From Mesonia hippocampi (GTDB lineage Bacteria; Bacteroidota; Bacteroidia; Flavobacteriales; Flavobacteriaceae), in contig NZ_JACIFO010000008.1 of the NCBI RefSeq assembly GCF_014197445.1, positions 1 to 35,175 of the forward strand: DNA of 35,175 nt. Direction: 5' to 3'. A program made the translations under genes and the position numbers. Below the pieces are notes generated by a model. It had not been told where the DNA came from and searched no databases. It saw nothing but the letters and a program-made list of their open reading frames with translations. Below, one piece after another: positions 5,439-15,533 of this stretch; positions within the stretch are counted from its first letter, which is position 1; each line of letters begins with the position of its first letter.

Positions 5439-5897
5439 TTATGACTTAGGAGGTGTGTTACGTTTTTGCAACAATTTGTTCTGTTCCTCCATTAAAACTT
5501 TAATACGTGTAAGTAACTCGATATCTTTTGGTGTTTTTACCGTTTTATCGTTAGGGTTTTCTGCTTTATGCTGTAATTTATTAAAAACTTTTATAATGAT
5601 AAATACGGTACATGAAATAACAAAAAAATTAATAAATACCGTAATTAATTCTCCATAAGCAATAGCTACTTCTTCTCGAATAATTTCGCCTCCTTGCTCG
5701 ATACCTTTTCGTAAGGTTATTTTTTTATTTTCAAAATTAATATCATTAGTAAGTAGCGATAATGGTGGCATTAATACTTTTTTCACCAATACGTCTACTA
5801 CATTATTAAAGGCGGCTCCTATAATTACCCCAATGGCAATGTCTAGCATGTTTCCTTTAAGGGCAAAATCTTTAAATTCTTTAATTATTTTTTTCAT
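5439..5897 (-). CDS. mscL: Large-conductance mechanosensitive channel MscL
   Basis: A 152-residue inner-membrane protein. The N-terminal amphipathic helix and first transmembrane segment read EFKDFALKGNMLDIAIGVII then GAAFNNVVDVLVKKVLMPPL, the most conserved part of MscL, which lines the pore. A charged periplasmic loop (residues ~50-80) leads to a second transmembrane segment (YGELITVFINFFVISCTVFII) and a cytoplasmic helix (RIKVLMEEQNKLLQ) that forms the pentameric bundle. The channel opens under membrane tension to release solutes during osmotic downshock. It starts 3 bp after the parC stop and ends the operon at a strong terminator. Confidence 0.95.
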   Translation of the reverse strand: MKKIIKEFKDFALKGNMLDIAIGVIIGAAFNNVVDVLVKKVLMPPLSLLTNDINFENKKITLRKGIEQGGEIIREEVAIAYGELITVFINFFVISCTVFIIIKVFNKLQHKAENPNDKTVKTPKDIELLTRIKVLMEEQNKLLQKRNTPPKS

Positions 5898-5900
5898 TGT

Positions 5901-8507
5901 TTAGTCTTCATCATCGGTAAATAAAGAGCCTTGAACCTCGCTTGAATTACCTGTAAAATCTTGAGGTTTTTCTGGTGTTTCATGGTACATTTCTTCTTCT
6001 GTTTCTTCCTCTTGATAATCGAGTGGTGCTAATAAATTTATTTGATTTAAACTTTCTGTTGTCAACTGATTTCCTTGTGCTTTTATTCCTTTTATGGCTA
6101 TAAACTCTTCTAGATTTATAGTTTCGTTTTCTCGTTGTTCTTTTCCTCTAATTTTTCTATACACTAATTCTATTTGCGGAATATAATCGGTAGAAACTAA
6201 TTCTAGCTGAGATTTTGGGTGCTCTGTAATAATTTTCTCTTCCTTTTCTGGGTTTTCTATTAGGAAGCGTTTTACATAATAACGCTCCTTTTCTCCTTCC
6301 CAATAAACCGCCGAAATTGGTTTTTTAGGATGCCATTTTTCCATTATTATATAATGATCTTCAAAGTGTAGTGTCATTTCAGGAACAATGGTTTTCACGA
6401 TACCGTCTTGGGTAATTAATAGTAATTTATCTTTCCCTCTAAACTCTCCCAAAAGCTCTCCTCTAGCTTCTGTATTAAGACGCCTTACGGCTTCGTCAAA
6501 CCAAATTTTACGTGGTTTTAGGGTAGAGACGCCTTCTTCTTTGAGTTCTACTTTTTTTACAGGGTGTTTTGTTACTAAATTTCCTTTTACACTTCTTCCT
6601 TTTATGGCTAATTCGGCAAAATCTATATCAAATTTCAAACGTTTTACACGGTTTATTTGTCGTAAATATACACTTACAATTTCCGCCTCTCCGTTTGGAT
6701 TTGCCGAAAAATAAAGCACTTTAGAGCCTTTTTCTTCTTTTGTTAAACTGTAAAGTTTATCGCGTGTTATTGCAGTAATCGCAAAACGTTTCATGTAGGT
6801 ATTTCCGCGGTTTCCTAAACGGTATATCATGTTATAAATGGTGCGTTTATCTTTTTTCTTAAACACGGCTACATGGATTATATTTTTACCTACAAAGGTT
6901 TTGGTATCTACTTTGGTTACCATCATTGTACCGTCTTCCATAAAGCAGATAATATCGTCTATATCGCTACAATCGGTTACATATTCATCCTTTTTTAGCG
7001 AGGTACCTATAAAACCTTCTTTACGGTTTACGTAAAGTTTTGTATTTCTAATAACCACTTTTGTGGCTTCGATATCTTCAAAGGGTCTTATTTCTGTTTT
7101 TCGTTCTTTTCCTTTGCCATAATCTTTCTTTAAACGTTGGAAATAAGCAATTGCGTAAGCTATAAGATTTTCTAAGTGATGCTTTATTTGTGCTATTTGA
7201 TCTTCTAAAGCTTCTATTTTCTGTTGTGCTTTATCTAAATCAAATTTAGAAATACGTTTTATTCGTATTTCGGTAAGCCTTGTAATGTCCTCTACCGTTA
7301 CGGCTCTTTTTAAATGTTTTATATGCGGTTTTAATCCGTTATCTATTGCTGCTATAACTCCTTCCCAAGTTTCCTCTTCTTCGATATCTCGGTAAATTCT
7401 ATTTTCAATAAAAATACGCTCTAACGAAGCAAAGTGCCATTGTTCTTCGAGTTCATTAAGCTGAATTTCTAAATCGCTTTTTAATAAGGCTTTGGTATTA
7501 TCGGTGCTTCTTCGTAAAATTTCAGAAACACTAATAAAATGTGGTTTATGGTCTATAATCACACAGCTTAAAGGCGAAATAGAGTTTTCACAATTAGTAA
7601 ATGCGTATAAAGCATCTATGGTTTTATCTGGCGAGATATTGTTGGGTAAATGAATAAGAATTTCTACCTCTGCTGCGGTATTATCTTCTATATGTTTTAC
7701 CTTTATTTTACCTTTATCATTAGCTTTTAAGATAGAGTCTATAAGGCTTGACGTGGTTGTTCCGTAAGGAATTTCTGTAATGGCTAAGGTGTTTTTATCT
7801 CGCTGGCTAATGCGTGCTCTCACCCTAACTTTACCTCCGCGTAAACCATCGTTATAATTACTAGCATCCATAATTCCTTCGGTAGGAAAGTCTGGCAAAA
7901 GTGTAAAGCGTTTGCCTTGTAGATGTTTTATCGAAGCTTCGATTAATTCGATAAAATTATGCGGAAGTATTTTGGTACTTAAACCTACTGCAATTCCCTC
8001 TGCTCCTTGTGCTAACAAAAGCGGAAACATTACGGGTAAATTAATAGGCTCTTTCTTCCTGCCGTCGTAAGAAGCTTGCCATTCTGTAATTTTAGGGTTA
8101 TAGACTACATCTAAAGCAAATTTAGACAAGCGCGCTTCGATATACCTAGGTGCCGCAGCACCATCTCCTGTTAAAATATTCCCCCAGTTACCTTGCGTAT
8201 CTATAAGCAAATCTTTCTGCCCTATTTGCACCATGGCGTCACCAATACTCGCGTCTCCATGCGGATGGTATTGCATGGTGTGCCCTACAATATTAGCTAC
8301 TTTATTATAACGACCATCATCTAAATCTTTCATCGAATGCATGATGCGTCGTTGCACTGGTTTAAAACCATCTTCGATAGAAGGTACGGCACGTTCTAGA
8401 ATTACATACGAGGCGTAATCTAAAAACCAATCTTTATACATCCCAGTAACTTTGGTAAGTATTTCGTTATGATTGGTATTTTGCTCAAATTGGTTTTCAG
8501 CATCCAT
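5901..8507 (-). CDS. parC: DNA topoisomerase IV subunit A
   Basis: An 868-residue GyrA/ParC-type subunit that cuts and rejoins DNA to decatenate daughter chromosomes with ParE. The breakage-reunion domain has QYHPHGDASIGDAMV (80-93) and the active-site Tyr122 in APRYIEARLS. A coiled-coil stretch (~430-465) and a C-terminal DNA-wrapping domain follow, ending in an acidic tail (TDDED). The neighbour parE upstream (52-bp gap) confirms Topo IV rather than gyrase. At the quinolone-determining positions of E. coli ParC (Ser80, Glu84) this protein has Ala86 and Asp90. I recall this as common in Bacteroidota ParC rather than an acquired mutation. Confidence 0.93.
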   Translation of the reverse strand: MDAENQFEQNTNHNEILTKVTGMYKDWFLDYASYVILERAVPSIEDGFKPVQRRIMHSMKDLDDGRYNKVANIVGHTMQYHPHGDASIGDAMVQIGQKDLLIDTQGNWGNILTGDGAAAPRYIEARLSKFALDVVYNPKITEWQASYDGRKKEPINLPVMFPLLLAQGAEGIAVGLSTKILPHNFIELIEASIKHLQGKRFTLLPDFPTEGIMDASNYNDGLRGGKVRVRARISQRDKNTLAITEIPYGTTTSSLIDSILKANDKGKIKVKHIEDNTAAEVEILIHLPNNISPDKTIDALYAFTNCENSISPLSCVIIDHKPHFISVSEILRRSTDNTKALLKSDLEIQLNELEEQWHFASLERIFIENRIYRDIEEEETWEGVIAAIDNGLKPHIKHLKRAVTVEDITRLTEIRIKRISKFDLDKAQQKIEALEDQIAQIKHHLENLIAYAIAYFQRLKKDYGKGKERKTEIRPFEDIEATKVVIRNTKLYVNRKEGFIGTSLKKDEYVTDCSDIDDIICFMEDGTMMVTKVDTKTFVGKNIIHVAVFKKKDKRTIYNMIYRLGNRGNTYMKRFAITAITRDKLYSLTKEEKGSKVLYFSANPNGEAEIVSVYLRQINRVKRLKFDIDFAELAIKGRSVKGNLVTKHPVKKVELKEEGVSTLKPRKIWFDEAVRRLNTEARGELLGEFRGKDKLLLITQDGIVKTIVPEMTLHFEDHYIIMEKWHPKKPISAVYWEGEKERYYVKRFLIENPEKEEKIITEHPKSQLELVSTDYIPQIELVYRKIRGKEQRENETINLEEFIAIKGIKAQGNQLTTESLNQINLLAPLDYQEEETEEEMYHETPEKPQDFTGNSSEVQGSLFTDDED

Positions 8508-8559
8508 GATTAATATCTTATTTTAACAGTGGTTATGGAAATATAACTTCTTAATATTT

Positions 8560-10419
8560 TTATGATTTTTGCGCAACTTCATCCAATTCTACCCGTAGGT
8601 TATCAATGATGAACTTCTGTCTATCGGCAGTATTTTTCCCCATATAGAAGCTCAACATTTCTTCTATTCCTATGGCTTTATCTAGCATTACAGGATCTAA
8701 GCGTATGTTTTCGCCTATAAAATGCTTAAACTCATCTGGCGATATTTCTCCCAATCCTTTAAATCGGGTAATTTCTGGTTTTCCAGAGAGTTTCTCTATG
8801 GCCTTTCTTCGTTCTTCTTCCGAGTAGCAATAAATGGTTTCTTTTTTATTTCGCACCCTAAAAAGCGGGGTTTGTAAGATATACAGATGTCCTTCTTTTA
8901 TGAGTTCTGGAAAAAATTGTAAAAAAAACGTTATTAATAACAAACGAATGTGCATGCCATCTACATCGGCATCGGTTGCAATAACAATATTGTTATACCG
9001 AAGGTCGTCTATAGATTCTTCTATATTTAACGCTGCCTGAAGCAGGTTAAACTCTTCGTTTTCGTAAACAATTTTTTTACTCAACCCATAGCTATTTAGG
9101 GGTTTCCCTTTTAAACTAAAAACGGCTTGTGTGTTTACGTCTCTCGATTTCGTAATGCTTCCGCTTGCAGAATCTCCCTCGGTAATAAAAAGCGTGGTTT
9201 CTAAATTTCGCTCTTTTTTTACATCGCCAAGATGAATTCTACAATCGCGTAACTTTTTGTTATGTAAGCTTGCTTTTTTGGCTCTTTCTCGAGCTAATTT
9301 TCTAATTCCTGATAAGTCTTTACGCTCGCGCTCTGCTTGTAGTATTTTTCGCTGAAGTTTATCTGCGGTTTCAGAATTTCTATGTAAATAATTATCTAAT
9401 TGGCTTTTTACAAAATCTAAAATATACGTTCTCACCGTTGGTAAGTCTCCTCCCATATCTGTAGAGCCTAACTTTGTTTTAGTTTGGCTTTCAAAAACAG
9501 GTTCCATCACCTTTATACTAATTGCTGAAGCTATGGATTTACGGATATCGCTTGGGTCGTAGTTTTTACCATAAAACTCTCTTAGTGTTTTTACAATAGC
9601 CTCTTTAAAGGCTAATAAATGTGTTCCTCCCTGCGTGGTATGTTGCCCGTTTACAAATGAATGGTACTCTTCTGAATATTGTGTTTTATTATAAGTAATA
9701 GCTACCTCAATATCATTACCTCTTAGGTGAATAATAGGAAATAATCGCTCTTCTTCTTTTATGCTATCCGATAATAAATCTTTTAAGCCATCTTCCGAAT
9801 AAAACTTTTTACCGTTAAAAACAATGCTTAACCCCGGGTTTAAATACACATAGTTTTTAAGCATTCGTTCTATATACTCATTTCTAAATTTATAGTTTTT
9901 AAAAATGCTTTCGTCTGGAATAAAAGTTACTTTGGTTCCTCTTCTTCTGCTGGTTTCTTCTAAAAATTCTTCTTGTGTAAGGTTTCCTTTTTCAAATTCG
10001 GCAGATTTAGATTTGCCGTCTCGTGTAGATTCTACTCGAAAAAAAGTAGAAAGGGCATTTACTGCTTTGGTACCTACCCCGTTTAATCCTACCGATTTTT
10101 TAAATGCTTGTGTATCGTATTTACCACCTGTGTTCATTTTTGAAACAACATCCACAACTTTCCCTAACGGAATCCCTCTACCATAATCACGCACAATAAC
10201 TCGTTGCCCTTGTATAGAAACTTCTATGGTTTTCCCAGACCCCATAACAAACTCATCGATAGCGTTATCTAATACTTCTTTAAGCAGTATATAAATTCCA
10301 TCATCTGCACTAGAACCATCTCCTAACTTCCCGATGTACATACCAGGACGCATACGGATATGTTCTTTCCAGTCTAACGAACGTATATTATCTTCGGTAT
10401 ATTTAGTTTCTTGTGTCAT
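8560..10419 (-). CDS. parE: DNA topoisomerase IV subunit B
   Basis: A 619-residue ATPase subunit of Topo IV. The GHKL nucleotide site shows [10 protein letters not shown] (Glu48 general base, Asn52 for Mg2+), RDYGRGIP (Asp78) and [14 protein letters not shown] (111-124). The transducer domain follows, then the TOPRIM domain with EGDSASGS (Glu414, Asp416) and [10 protein letters not shown] (Asp483, 485, 487), which holds the catalytic metals. It is short by comparison with GyrB of ~650 or more, as usual for ParE in this phylum. It precedes parC in one operon and has its own -7 box just downstream of the carboxyltransferase gene. Confidence 0.93.
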   Translation of the reverse strand: MTQETKYTEDNIRSLDWKEHIRMRPGMYIGKLGDGSSADDGIYILLKEVLDNAIDEFVMGSGKTIEVSIQGQRVIVRDYGRGIPLGKVVDVVSKMNTGGKYDTQAFKKSVGLNGVGTKAVNALSTFFRVESTRDGKSKSAEFEKGNLTQEEFLEETSRRRGTKVTFIPDESIFKNYKFRNEYIERMLKNYVYLNPGLSIVFNGKKFYSEDGLKDLLSDSIKEEERLFPIIHLRGNDIEVAITYNKTQYSEEYHSFVNGQHTTQGGTHLLAFKEAIVKTLREFYGKNYDPSDIRKSIASAISIKVMEPVFESQTKTKLGSTDMGGDLPTVRTYILDFVKSQLDNYLHRNSETADKLQRKILQAERERKDLSGIRKLARERAKKASLHNKKLRDCRIHLGDVKKERNLETTLFITEGDSASGSITKSRDVNTQAVFSLKGKPLNSYGLSKKIVYENEEFNLLQAALNIEESIDDLRYNNIVIATDADVDGMHIRLLLITFFLQFFPELIKEGHLYILQTPLFRVRNKKETIYCYSEEERRKAIEKLSGKPEITRFKGLGEISPDEFKHFIGENIRLDPVMLDKAIGIEEMLSFYMGKNTADRQKFIIDNLRVELDEVAQKS

Positions 10420-10459
10420 GTGTATTTTTCAAAAAATTGGCTTTGGTAAAATAGATTTG

Positions 10460-10467
10460 CAAAAATA
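10460..10467 (-). promoter_or_regulatory. -7 box upstream of parE
   Basis: Minus-strand TATTTTTG (plus CAAAAATA) fits TAnnTTTG and lies 40 bp before the parE ATG, in the 52-bp gap after the carboxyltransferase stop. No well-placed -33 element is seen. Confidence 0.45.
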
Positions 10468-10471
10468 TAAC

Positions 10472-12013
10472 TTACAACGGAATATTTCCGTGTTTTCTGT
10501 TAGGTCTTAATACTTTTTTATCGGCCAACATGCTAAACCCTTTTATAAGTTTTCTTCGGGTTGTTTGTGGCATGATAACCTCGTCTATAAATCCTCTTTT
10601 AGCAGCTTCGAATGGCGTTGCAAACAATTCTGCATATTCGGCTTCTTTTTCGGCCAGTTTAGCTTGGCTATCTTCGGCTTCGGCAATTTCTTTCCTGAAA
10701 ATTATTTCACTCGCACCTTTGGCTCCCATCACGGCAATTTCGGCTGTTGGCCATGCAAAGTTAAGGTCGGCACCAATGTGTTTAGAGTTCATTACATCAT
10801 AAGCTCCTCCGTAAGCTTTTCGTGTAATTACGGTAACTTTTGGTACTGTAGCTTCGCTTAACGCATAAAGTAGTTTTGCTCCGTGTAAAATAATTCCGTT
10901 CCATTCTTGATCTGTTCCTGGCAAAAATCCAGGTACATCTACCAATACTAGAAGAGGAATGTTAAAACAATCGCAAAAACGTGTAAATCGGGCTGCTTTT
11001 TTAGAAGCATCTACGTCTAAAACACCAGCTAAACTCATAGGTTGATTGGCTACAATACCTATGCTTCTTCCGCCTAAGCGAGCAAAACCTACAATGATAT
11101 TGTCGGCATAATCTTTATGAATTTCAAAGAAAGAATCGGTATCGATAATTCCTTTTATTACCTCATGCATATCATAAGGTTTGTTCGCACTATCTGGTAT
11201 AAGCGTATCTAGTGTTGGGCGAAGTTCATCTGCTAGTGTATATGCTAAATTCTCTGGAGTTTCTTTATTGTTTTGTGGTAAATAGCTTATAAGTTTTTTC
11301 ACATCTTCTAGACAAGCAATATCATTTGCCGCAGTACGATGAGTTACCCCAGATTTTGTAGCATGCGTGCTTGCACCTCCTAATTCCTCTGAAGTTACTT
11401 CTTCGTTAGTTACTGTTTTTACTACGTTTGGCCCTGTTACAAACATATAACTAGTGTCTTGTACCATTAGTGTAAAATCTGTAATTGCGGGAGAATATAC
11501 AGCACCACCTGCGCAAGGTCCCATAATTGCTGAAATTTGAGGAATTACTCCTGAAGATTTTACATTTCTATGGAAAATATCGGCATAACCTCCTAAGGAT
11601 TTTACGCCTTCTTGAATTCTGGCACCTCCAGAGTCGTTAAGTCCAATCATAGGAGCGCCAACTTTTAAGGCAAGATCCATTACTTTACATATTTTCTCTG
11701 CATGGGTTTCGGAAAGAGAGCCGCCAAAAACGGTAAAGTCTTGTGCAAATACGTAAACTAAACGCCCATGTATTGTACCATAACCTGTAATAACCCCATC
11801 GCCATAGAATTTCTGATTTTCCATACCGAATTCTGTAGTACGGTGGGTAACTAAAATTCCTATTTCTTCGAACGAAGCTTCATCTAATAAGTAATCTATG
11901 CGCTCTCTTGCGGTTAGTTTCTTTTTTTCATGTTGCTTAGCAATGCGTTTTTCTCCTCCTCCTAAATGAGCTAAAGCAATTTTTTCTTCTAATTTCTTAA
12001 TATTTTTACTCAT
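10472..12013 (-). CDS. Acyl-CoA carboxylase carboxyltransferase (beta) subunit, probably propionyl-CoA carboxylase
   Basis: A 513-residue crotonase-fold carboxyltransferase that moves CO2 from carboxybiotin to an acyl-CoA. It starts [19 protein letters not shown]-like as in PccB ([17 protein letters not shown], 28-43). The acyl-CoA and biotin oxyanion holes are marked by [15 protein letters not shown] (161-175) and [20 protein letters not shown] (398-417). Asp406 in GGAYDVM corresponds, from memory, to the Asp that favours propionyl-CoA in Streptomyces PccB. The biotin carboxylase and carrier genes lie directly upstream (3-bp gap), so the complex feeds propionyl-CoA to methylmalonyl-CoA. An acetyl-CoA-accepting variant is not excluded. 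Confidence 0.88.
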   Translation of the reverse strand: MSKNIKKLEEKIALAHLGGGEKRIAKQHEKKKLTARERIDYLLDEASFEEIGILVTHRTTEFGMENQKFYGDGVITGYGTIHGRLVYVFAQDFTVFGGSLSETHAEKICKVMDLALKVGAPMIGLNDSGGARIQEGVKSLGGYADIFHRNVKSSGVIPQISAIMGPCAGGAVYSPAITDFTLMVQDTSYMFVTGPNVVKTVTNEEVTSEELGGASTHATKSGVTHRTAANDIACLEDVKKLISYLPQNNKETPENLAYTLADELRPTLDTLIPDSANKPYDMHEVIKGIIDTDSFFEIHKDYADNIIVGFARLGGRSIGIVANQPMSLAGVLDVDASKKAARFTRFCDCFNIPLLVLVDVPGFLPGTDQEWNGIILHGAKLLYALSEATVPKVTVITRKAYGGAYDVMNSKHIGADLNFAWPTAEIAVMGAKGASEIIFRKEIAEAEDSQAKLAEKEAEYAELFATPFEAAKRGFIDEVIMPQTTRRKLIKGFSMLADKKVLRPNRKHGNIPL

Positions 12014-12016
12014 AGT

Positions 12017-13471
12017 TTATCTTCTAGCTTTAGTTATGGGTAAACGTAAAGTTTCTTTATCTTTTAAGTATTGTTTTAACGCTATGATTGCTGCTAGGCG
12101 AGCTTCTTCTTGTGTTTGCGCTTGTAGTTTTTCTGGACTGTAATGTTTTTTAACAAAGTGTGTGTCAAATGTACCTTCGTTAAAGGCTTTGTGGGTAAAT
12201 ACAAATTTACCAAAAGCTAAAGTTGTAGAAATTCCTTCTACAATAAAATTATCTATAGCATCTATCATGTATTGGATAGCCTCTGCTCGGTTTTCTCCAT
12301 AAGTAATAAGCTTGGCAAGCATTGGGTCATAGTAGATAGGCACTTCCATTCCCTCTGTAAAACCGTTGTCTATACGAATATTTTGAGCGGTTGGCATTTG
12401 ATATTTTTCTAGCGTCCCTACACTTGGAAGAAAATCGTTTAACGGATCTTCCGCATATACACGCAACTCTACTGCGTGTCCTTTTATTTTTAAATCTTCT
12501 TGCGAGAAAGCCAATTTTTCACCCCTGGCAACTCTAATTTGTTGTTCTACTAAATCGATACCTGAAATCAACTCGGTTACAGGGTGTTCTACCTGCAAAC
12601 GTGTATTCATTTCTAAGAAATAAAAATTTCTATTTTCATCGAATAAAAATTCTACTGTTCCTGCTCCTACGTAATCGCAAGCTTGTGCTACACGGATGGC
12701 TGCTTGCCCCATTTGTTGCCGTAAATTATCGTCTAAAACCACCGATGGTGCTTCTTCTATTACTTTTTGATGACGACGTTGTACACTGCATTCCCTTTCA
12801 AAAAGATGTACGGTATTGCCATGCTGATCGGCGAGTACTTGTATTTCGATATGGCGTGGTGATGCTACATATTTTTCGATAAACACCGCACCGTCTCCAA
12901 AAGCCGATTGTGCTTCGCTAATTGCGCGTTTCATTTGTTCTGCAAGTTCTTCTTCTTTTTCTACTACACGCATTCCTTTTCCGCCACCACCTGCCGAAGC
13001 TTTTATAAGAATAGGAAAGCCTATTTCTTTGGCAATTTTTTTAGCTTTTTCGGTATCGGTAATGGCTTCATCTATACCTGGCACCATTGGGATATTATAT
13101 GCTTTTACTGCTTCTTTTGCAGCAAGTTTACTCCCCATTACCTCAATTGCCTTAGGTTTTGGGCCTATAAAAGCAATTCCATTTTCTTCAACTTTTTTGG
13201 CAAAACTTGCATTTTCGCTCAAAAAGCCATAGCCCGGATGTATTGCATCTACACCTAACTCCTTTGCTTTTTGTATAATTTTATCTCCTAATAAATAGGA
13301 TTGATTAGAAGGTGCTTCGCCTAAACAAATGGCCTCGTTAGCATATTTTACGTGAGGTGCATTTCTGTCGGCAGTAGAATAAACGGCCACTGTTTTTATA
13401 CCCATTTTATGAGCCGTTTTCATAACTCTAAGGGCTATTTCGCCACGATTGGCTACTAATATTTTTTTCAT
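12017..13471 (-). CDS. Biotin carboxylase subunit of acyl-CoA carboxylase
   Basis: A 484-residue ATP-grasp enzyme that carboxylates biotin with bicarbonate and ATP. The N-terminus is MKKILVANRGEIALRVMKTA, typical of the family. The glycine-rich ATP loop is ASAGGGGKGMRVV (158-170), and EMNTRLQVEHPVTE (287-300) carries the metal- and bicarbonate-binding residues. It is slightly longer than AccC of fatty acid synthesis (~450), and its C-terminal extension (KKHYSPEKLQAQTQEE...) fits the three-gene acyl-CoA carboxylases of Bacteroidota. It lies between the carrier gene (40 bp upstream) and the carboxyltransferase gene (3 bp downstream). Confidence 0.92.
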   Translation of the reverse strand: MKKILVANRGEIALRVMKTAHKMGIKTVAVYSTADRNAPHVKYANEAICLGEAPSNQSYLLGDKIIQKAKELGVDAIHPGYGFLSENASFAKKVEENGIAFIGPKPKAIEVMGSKLAAKEAVKAYNIPMVPGIDEAITDTEKAKKIAKEIGFPILIKASAGGGGKGMRVVEKEEELAEQMKRAISEAQSAFGDGAVFIEKYVASPRHIEIQVLADQHGNTVHLFERECSVQRRHQKVIEEAPSVVLDDNLRQQMGQAAIRVAQACDYVGAGTVEFLFDENRNFYFLEMNTRLQVEHPVTELISGIDLVEQQIRVARGEKLAFSQEDLKIKGHAVELRVYAEDPLNDFLPSVGTLEKYQMPTAQNIRIDNGFTEGMEVPIYYDPMLAKLITYGENRAEAIQYMIDAIDNFIVEGISTTLAFGKFVFTHKAFNEGTFDTHFVKKHYSPEKLQAQTQEEARLAAIIALKQYLKDKETLRLPITKARR

Positions 13472-13511
13472 GTTTTTTGTTTTAAGGTTGTTAGCTAGCT
13501 TAAAAAAACCA

Positions 13512-13997
13512 TTATTCCATCTCTATCAATAATTGATTTTTATCTACTGCATCACCTTGTTTTATTGTAATGGCTTTAATTACCGCATCTCGAGGAGCGG
13601 TGATGGCATTTTCCATTTTCATGGCTTCTAGCACTAACAAATAATCGCCTTCCTTTACCTCATCGCCTTCTTTTACATTAATTTCTAAAATCAAGCCTGG
13701 CATTGGAGCTTTTATAGAGTTTACTACTTGATTTTGATTTAAGGATAATCCCATTTTTTCGATGAGTGCATCTAACGGATTGCCTATTTTTATTTCGTAA
13801 CTATTCGCGTTAACTCGAACAGTATAGGTTCTCTCCTCAAAATTTGATTGTTCTATTTTAGCACTAACCGATTTGTATTTATCTATACTATGATAGTGTT
13901 TTTTAGAGCTTTGTAATGTATCAAAGGCTTCAACTTCATTTTTTGGGATTTCTAAGGCTATGGTATGGTTTACTTTTACACGATAATTCTTATTCAT
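13512..13997 (-). CDS. Biotin carboxyl carrier subunit of acyl-CoA carboxylase
   Basis: A 161-residue carrier protein. The C-terminal biotinyl domain (~95-161) has KAPMPGLILEINVKEGDEV and LEAMKMENAI with Lys127 as the biotinylation site, then a PRDAVIKAITIKQGDAVDKNQLL repeat. The N-terminal ~90 residues probably dock to the biotin carboxylase. It is the first gene of the three-gene unit and is transcribed toward the carboxylase subunits. No convincing promoter box was found in the 177 bp before the divergent cytochrome gene. Confidence 0.92.
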   Translation of the reverse strand: MNKNYRVKVNHTIALEIPKNEVEAFDTLQSSKKHYHSIDKYKSVSAKIEQSNFEERTYTVRVNANSYEIKIGNPLDALIEKMGLSLNQNQVVNSIKAPMPGLILEINVKEGDEVKEGDYLLVLEAMKMENAITAPRDAVIKAITIKQGDAVDKNQLLIEME

Positions 13998-14174
13998 ATA
14001 CTATATTCTGAAGTTTAATAATAACCGAGGTAAATATAAAAATAATATATGTTTTTGGTAAGATTTACAATAAACGATTCTATTTTTTATTCTTAATAAT
14101 TAGTAAAAGCTTAGCTTTTTAGATTTTGATTTTCTTTTTATATTAAGCATTTTTGTAAGAAAATTTCTATCATT

Positions 14175-14627
14175 ATGAAAAGTTTTTCCACACTCCTATC
14201 CTTACTTTTTTTGCTTGTTTTTTCTGCTTGTAAAGATCAAAAATCCAACACAAAAAAAGACACCTATGAAGCCACGAAACCTGTAAAACTTTCACCGAGG
14301 CAATTAAGTATTGCTAAAGGAAAGGGGTTATATAAAAAACATTGTACCGTATGCCATCAACCACATGGTAAAGGTGTTGCTAGTATTTACCCGCCTTTAA
14401 GAGGTTCTAACTGGCTTACCGAAAAACGTACAGAAAGTATCCATGCTGTAAAATATGGTTTGCAAGGAAAAATAGAAGTTAACGGAAATACTTACGATAA
14501 CATTATGCTTCCTTTAGGCTTAAAAGATGAGGAAGTTGCTAATGTTTTAAACTATGTAATGAATGCTTGGGGCAACCAAGAAGATAAATTAGTAACGATA
14601 GAAGAAGTTGCCCAAGTGAAAAAATAA
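14175..14627 (+). CDS. c-type cytochrome lipoprotein
   Basis: A 150-residue protein with a lipoprotein signal peptide: hydrophobic residues 4-17, then FSAC with lipidated Cys19. The mature part is a class I cytochrome c domain: HCTVCHQ (Cys57, Cys60, His61) binds haem, and Met111 in NIMLPLG is the likely sixth ligand. GKGLYKKHC and NVLNYVMNAWG are the usual first and last helices. It would sit on the periplasmic side of a membrane as an electron carrier. It stands alone, with a terminator ~60 bp downstream and divergent from the carboxylase genes. The redox partner is unknown. Confidence 0.88.
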   Translation: MKSFSTLLSLLFLLVFSACKDQKSNTKKDTYEATKPVKLSPRQLSIAKGKGLYKKHCTVCHQPHGKGVASIYPPLRGSNWLTEKRTESIHAVKYGLQGKIEVNGNTYDNIMLPLGLKDEEVANVLNYVMNAWGNQEDKLVTIEEVAQVKK

Positions 14628-14687
14628 TCTACTCAACCTACTAAGAAACCTAAAGTATACCATATAAGGTTTAATTTGATAATTTTT

Positions 14688-14725
14688 AAGGCTTAGCATA
14701 TTTGTTAAGCCTTTTTATTTTTTTT
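14688..14725 (+). terminator. Rho-independent terminator after the cytochrome c gene
   Basis: AAGGCTTA (14688-14695) pairs with TAAGCCTT (14706-14713), followed by a long T-rich tract. Confidence 0.75.
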
Positions 14726-14750
14726 GAAAGTTTCCTAAGTTTATATTTCA

Positions 14751-14758
14751 TACCTTTG
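14751..14758 (+). promoter_or_regulatory. -7 box for the riboswitch-pnuT transcript
   Basis: TACCTTTG fits TAnnTTTG. A TTTG lies at 14723-14726 with a 24-bp spacer, slightly long. The inferred start falls at the first bases of the TPP aptamer. Confidence 0.6.
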
Positions 14759-14760
14759 CC

Positions 14761-14852
14761 TTAAATGGGGTGCTTACTTTAGTAGGCTGAGATGATACCC
14801 AAGAGCCTTGCTCTGTACCTGATCCAGATAATACTGGCGTAGGAATTTTACA
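14761..14852 (+). ncRNA. TPP riboswitch (THI element)
   Basis: The conserved TPP aptamer blocks occur in order: GGGGTGC (14767-14773), CTGAGATGATACCC, ACCTGATCCAGATAATACTGG and GCGTAGGAA. They make up the pyrimidine- and pyrophosphate-sensing helices of the thiamine pyrophosphate aptamer. It lies 70 bp upstream of the thiamine transporter gene. No clear intrinsic terminator follows, so control of translation start is more likely than attenuation. That mechanism is inferred. Confidence 0.93.
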
Positions 14853-14921
14853 ACACTCCCCCTACTTTTTGGTGGTATATAGTGGCACATCTCCTCATTT
14901 TAGTAATTAAATAAAACTATA

Positions 14922-15533
14922 ATGATAGAGCAGCTTCTTATTAATTTTCTTTGGCTACAATGTATAGGTACTGTTTTTGGCGTTACTCAAGTATTACTAG
15001 CTAGAAAAAACAACGTTAACAACTACCTTTTCGGAATTATTAGTGTACTTATTGGAATGTGGATAGCTTTCCATTCCAAATTATATGCCGATATGCTTCT
15101 CTACTTCTATTACTTTGTGATGAGTATTTATGGCTGGTTATACTGGAAATTCGGAAAAAAAGAAACCGCTACACCAATTACTTATGCCACTCGCACCGAA
15201 CACCTAAAAGCTATAGGTATTGTTACGAGTAGCTTTATACTTATGGTATATGGGCTATCGGAATACACCAACTCTGATGTTCCTTATTGGGATGCTACCA
15301 CTACAGCCTTTGCTTGGGCTGGCATGTGGCTAATGGCAAAACGAAAGATAGAAAATTGGATTTATTTAAACATTAGTAATATCATATCTATTCCGCTATT
15401 ATTATATAAAGAATTATATGTATATGCAGCGCTAACAGCTTTTCTGTTTATTGTAGCAATTTCGGGCTATTTAAAATGGAGAAAACTAATTAAACATGAA
15501 ACAGAATCAAACATTGGATTACTCGATACCTAA
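14922..15533 (+). CDS. pnuT: PnuC-family thiamine transporter (PnuT)
   Basis: A 203-residue inner-membrane protein with about seven transmembrane segments. It has the PnuC fold and the signature ENWIYLNISNI, the PnuC-type W-x-x-x-N-x-x-N segment. PnuC itself carries nicotinamide riboside. The TPP riboswitch directly upstream points to thiamine as the substrate, as in the PnuT subgroup known from Bacteroidota and other phyla. Uptake would be facilitated, with trapping by phosphorylation. No thiamine pyrophosphokinase or TonB-dependent receptor is adjacent in this window. Its last 38 bp overlap the next gene. Confidence 0.88.
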   Translation: MIEQLLINFLWLQCIGTVFGVTQVLLARKNNVNNYLFGIISVLIGMWIAFHSKLYADMLLYFYYFVMSIYGWLYWKFGKKETATPITYATRTEHLKAIGIVTSSFILMVYGLSEYTNSDVPYWDATTTAFAWAGMWLMAKRKIENWIYLNISNIISIPLLLYKELYVYAALTAFLFIVAISGYLKWRKLIKHETESNIGLLDT

